From NCBI GenBank assembly GCA_960531495.1, contig OY482860.1:7144871-7208870 (forward strand): 64,000 nucleotides of DNA, in the 5' to 3' direction. The number at the start of each line of letters is the position of its first letter. Position 1 is the first letter of the stretch. Origin of the DNA: Zeus faber. Taxonomy: Eukaryota > Chordata > Actinopteri > Zeiformes > Zeidae. Shown here piece by piece: positions 61,510 to 64,000 of this stretch. The notes beneath the pieces are model-generated. The model ran no database searches. It was not told the DNA's origin and saw nothing but the letters and a program-made list of their open reading frames with translations. Made by a program: the position numbers and the translations under genes.

Positions 61510-62165
61510 ATGGATCAGGCTTGTTGTTCCAGCACATCCCACAGATGCTCGATCAGATCGGACCCTAACCCCAGTCATCCACATGATGTAGAAGAAAACA
61601 GGATTCATCAGACCAGGACACCTTCTTCCATTGCTCCATGGTTCAGTTCTGATGCTCACGTGCCCATTGTAGGCGCTTTTGGTGGTGGACAGGGGTCAGC
61701 ATGGGCTCTGTGTGGAGACTCTGACCTGTCTGTGGCTACGCAGCCCCATAAGCAGCAAGCTGTGATGCACTGTGTGTTCTGACACCTTTCTATCATAGCA
61801 GCATCAACTTTTAAAGCAGTTTGTGCTACAGTAGCTCTTCTGTGGCATCGAATCAGATGGGCTGGACTTCACTACCCACGTGCGGCGATGATCCTTGGGC
61901 ACCCATGACCCTGTTGCCGGTTCACCGGTTGCACTTCCTTGGACCACTTTTGGCAGGTACTAACCACTGCATACCGGGAACACCCCACAAGACCTGTCGT
62001 TTTGGAGATGCTCGGACCCAGTTGTCTAGTCATCACCATTTGGCCCTTTTCAAAGTCACTCAAATCCTTACGCCTTACCCATTTTTTGCTGCTTCCAACA
62101 CATCAACTTCAAGAACTGACTGTTCACTTGCTGCATAATATATCCCACCCCTTGACAATTGGAAT
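61510..62165 (-). mobile_element. truncated, internally deleted Tc1-like element
   Basis: Minus strand. The frame at 62063-61872 reads [20 protein letters not shown] and [20 protein letters not shown], a Tc1 transposase DNA-binding N-terminus. Further downstream on the minus strand are family-typical sequences. The plus strand starts AGGCTTGTTGTTCCAGCACA right after the CTAT array, skips most of the catalytic domain at about 61566, then continues with ATCCACATGATGTAGAAGAA. No terminal inverted repeat is recognisable at either end. It is a different Tc1 lineage from the 19187-20666 copy. Confidence 0.85.
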
Positions 62166-62181
62166 GAGATCATACTGTATA

Positions 62182-62193
62182 TGATATTTTATC

Positions 62194-62234
<41 letters not shown>

Positions 62235-62250
62235 GTTGATATAAGATCAT
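62182..62250. repeat. AT-rich cruciform-prone palindrome with (TA)n core
   Basis: GATATTTTATCAACTATA and TATAGTTGATATAAGATC are imperfect inverted arms around about 17 TA units. Confidence 0.75.
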
Positions 62251-62340
62251 AAGATCACATATTTTGCCATGTAATAATAGAATTAACCACTGGGTGGCTT
62301 AAAATTGAGCCGTGTTTGTGTGTCGTCTTAAAGACTCATA

Positions 62341-62622
62341 AAGTTCAAGTTCAAGTTCAAGTTGAAGTTCAAGAGATTATTTGTCACATACATATACATA
62401 CGGTCACACATATATGCAGTGAAATGTCACGACACCCGGTGATTACGCACAATAAGCTCTATAAGCTCTAAAAATACAAAAAAATACCAAAATGTGCGTA
62501 ATCGACACAAGGTGCTCGCGCAGGCCGCCGCAAGGGGAGGCGCCACAATCACCATTCTGGGTTCTATAATTATATAATAGAATTAATTGACTGTGTTGTA
62601 TTAAATATACATTTAAAAAAAA
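62341..62622 (+). repeat. TTGAAC-tailed dispersed repeat, copy B
   Basis: Six GTTCAA-type hexamers, then GAGATTATTTGTCACATACA, TACGGTCACACATATATGCA, GTGAAATGTC and (after about 125 bp not shared with copy A) GGTTCTATAATTATATAATA and GTTGTATTAAATATACAT. The extra segment includes a perfect 10-bp inverted pair GATTACGCAC/GTGCGTAATC (62441-62450, 62494-62503). Confidence 0.7.
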
Positions 62623-62980
62623 TAGCAGCTTAGAACTGATACAACCTTTTATACTATTTAAAACAAATCATTTCAAACCACTGAAGTCTAAACATCCCCG
62701 TCAAACGACTCAGTGATGGCATGTTTTGGGAGAGCGGCTTGGCCCCTGGCTCCAATACACAGAAAACTATGGAAGGAACAGTGAACACAGTAATCCTCGC
62801 ATGCGAACTGATCCATTAAAGCCCTAAAATGATCCCATCCAAGTCAGCTTTCTTTTCTCTTCTAAATTACACAAGAACCTAATCAACGAGTTCAACGACT
62901 CACAAAGCAATACAGCAATACAGCAATACAGCTTCTGGATGAATACAATCTCATCTGAGAAAACAACAACATTATGCAGT
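62623..62980. other. intergenic, nothing identified
   Basis: AT-rich; a (CAATACAG)3 mini-repeat at about 62909-62931. Confidence 0.5.
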
Positions 62981-62988
62981 TGTTTATT

Positions 62989-63025
62989 GTGACATAATCT
63001 CTTGAACTTGAACTCGAACTTGAAA
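62989..63025 (-). repeat. TTGAAC-tailed repeat, short copy
   Basis: GTGACATAATCTCTTGAACT, then TGAACTCGAACTTGAA, is the tail end of the 28751/62341 family. Confidence 0.6.
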
Positions 63026-63221
63026 ACTCTCTAATCTCCTGTGAAGCCCTTTGTTTCACAGTGAAACATCTTCTCACCAACCACCTGGAAAGTTTCTGTT
63101 CCGATTTTATGTCATCATAGTTTCTCACATTTTGTTTTGTATTACTGTATGTGTGCGTGTGTGTGCACGTGCCTGGGTGCGTGTGTGTGTGTTTGTGTTA
63201 AAATATGCTCTTATGTGTATA

Positions 63222-63262
63222 ATTCAAGTTCAAGTTCAAGTTCAAGAGATTATTTGTCACTA
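63222..63262 (+). repeat. TTGAAC-tailed repeat, short copy
   Basis: Four TTCAAG units, then AGATTATTTGTCACTAAT. It has the same tail as the 62341 copy and is inverted relative to the copy at 62989. Confidence 0.65.
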
Positions 63263-64000
63263 ATTACACAATTATGTATAATAAATAAATTTATATATAT
63301 ATATAGACAGATATATAGATAAAAAAATGAATTCATCTTTCCGTACACAAGTTGATTTATTTTTAGTCTTGACTGCCACCTTGTGGTGCAATGAATTAAT
63401 TGCAAAGTCCGACTGTCTCTTACTGCACTATACACAACATAAATCAATAGATTCATGAAAACAAAAGCACCCAGTGTGAGGACTATGAATGCAACACAAT
63501 GTATGTTACACCGTAGACCCTCAAGGTAATCCACCCATTTGTTTTACACGTTTTTCCTTGATACAGGCTCGCAGGTGGGTTTGGCATCTCCCAGCTGATA
63601 TAAGATCAGATAAGAGGATCTCATGATGATGATCTTCACTCCACTGACACGGTCCATTACCATCTACTTCTCACCCTGTTTCCCGTGTGTGCGTGTGTGG
63701 AATATATTTTTACTTTACTACTACTGTACGAAGATAATATACCACAAAACTACCGTACTACTTTAATAGTGCGCTTACTAGTTTAAATAGCAAAAAAATA
63801 TAGATAACAAACAATTGAATAGCCCCAAAAAAGACTTGTGTAACGAGTCATAGGGGGGTTATTGATTTGCCTTGCAGTCCTTGGCCACCGTCCACGATAA
63901 GAGCGAGCTGTCATGTCACCCCCCTCATTGGGATTAATCAGGTGTGTCGTCAGAGCTGTCTTGCATGCAAATGGCATGTGATCAATAATGACACAGCAAA
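63263..64000. other. intergenic, nothing identified
   Basis: AT-rich unique sequence with a short TA run (63292-63304) and no supported gene. Confidence 0.5.

Overview
The window is eukaryotic nuclear DNA, almost certainly from a ray-finned (teleost) fish. It has spliced genes with GT-AG introns, very low coding density, many long CA/GT, ATT and tetranucleotide microsatellites, and fish-type transposon relics (Tc1/mariner, a PIF/Harbinger-like element, Helitron, tRNA-derived SINE pieces). There are no operons, CRISPR arrays or bacterial features.

Two protein-coding genes can be supported. On the minus strand, rmdn2 (regulator of microtubule dynamics 2, formerly FAM82A) occupies roughly 48-24130. 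I could define a non-coding first exon, the start codon and five coding exons with matching splice phases, covering about the first 293 residues. The C-terminal exons lie beyond the left edge. On the plus strand, cdc42ep3 (CDC42 effector protein 3/Borg2) has an intact 362-codon single-exon coding sequence at 48758-49846. A probable non-coding leader exon ends at 43638, an acceptor lies at 48516-48518, and a polyadenylation signal lies at 50397. The divergent rmdn2/cdc42ep3 arrangement matches the mammalian neighbourhood (CDC42EP3-RMDN2-CYP1B1, from general knowledge), which supports both identifications.

Layout: 1-24 kb is rmdn2 with large introns holding a Harbinger-like element (705-1445), CA arrays, a CpG-rich patch (about 7050-7440), a tRNA-like SINE (about 13018-13089), a decayed Tc1 copy (19187-20666) and several hairpins. 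24-43 kb is the shared intergenic space, with a possible solo LTR, a Helitron relic, SINE pieces and heavy low-complexity sequence. 43-50.4 kb is cdc42ep3. 50.4-64 kb is gene-free flank with a truncated second Tc1, a long CTAT array and copies of a TTGAAC-tailed repeat family.

The two genes are unrelated in biochemistry. Rmdn2 is a membrane-anchored TPR-type protein linked to microtubules and organelles. Cdc42ep3 is a CRIB-domain effector downstream of Cdc42 that acts on septins and actin. I found no convincing new biological system. The more interesting leads are a 21-bp-arm intronic hairpin, the enlarged middle region of Cdc42ep3, an ATG-free leader with a perfect 36-bp tandem duplication, and several dispersed repeat families that can be paired within the window.
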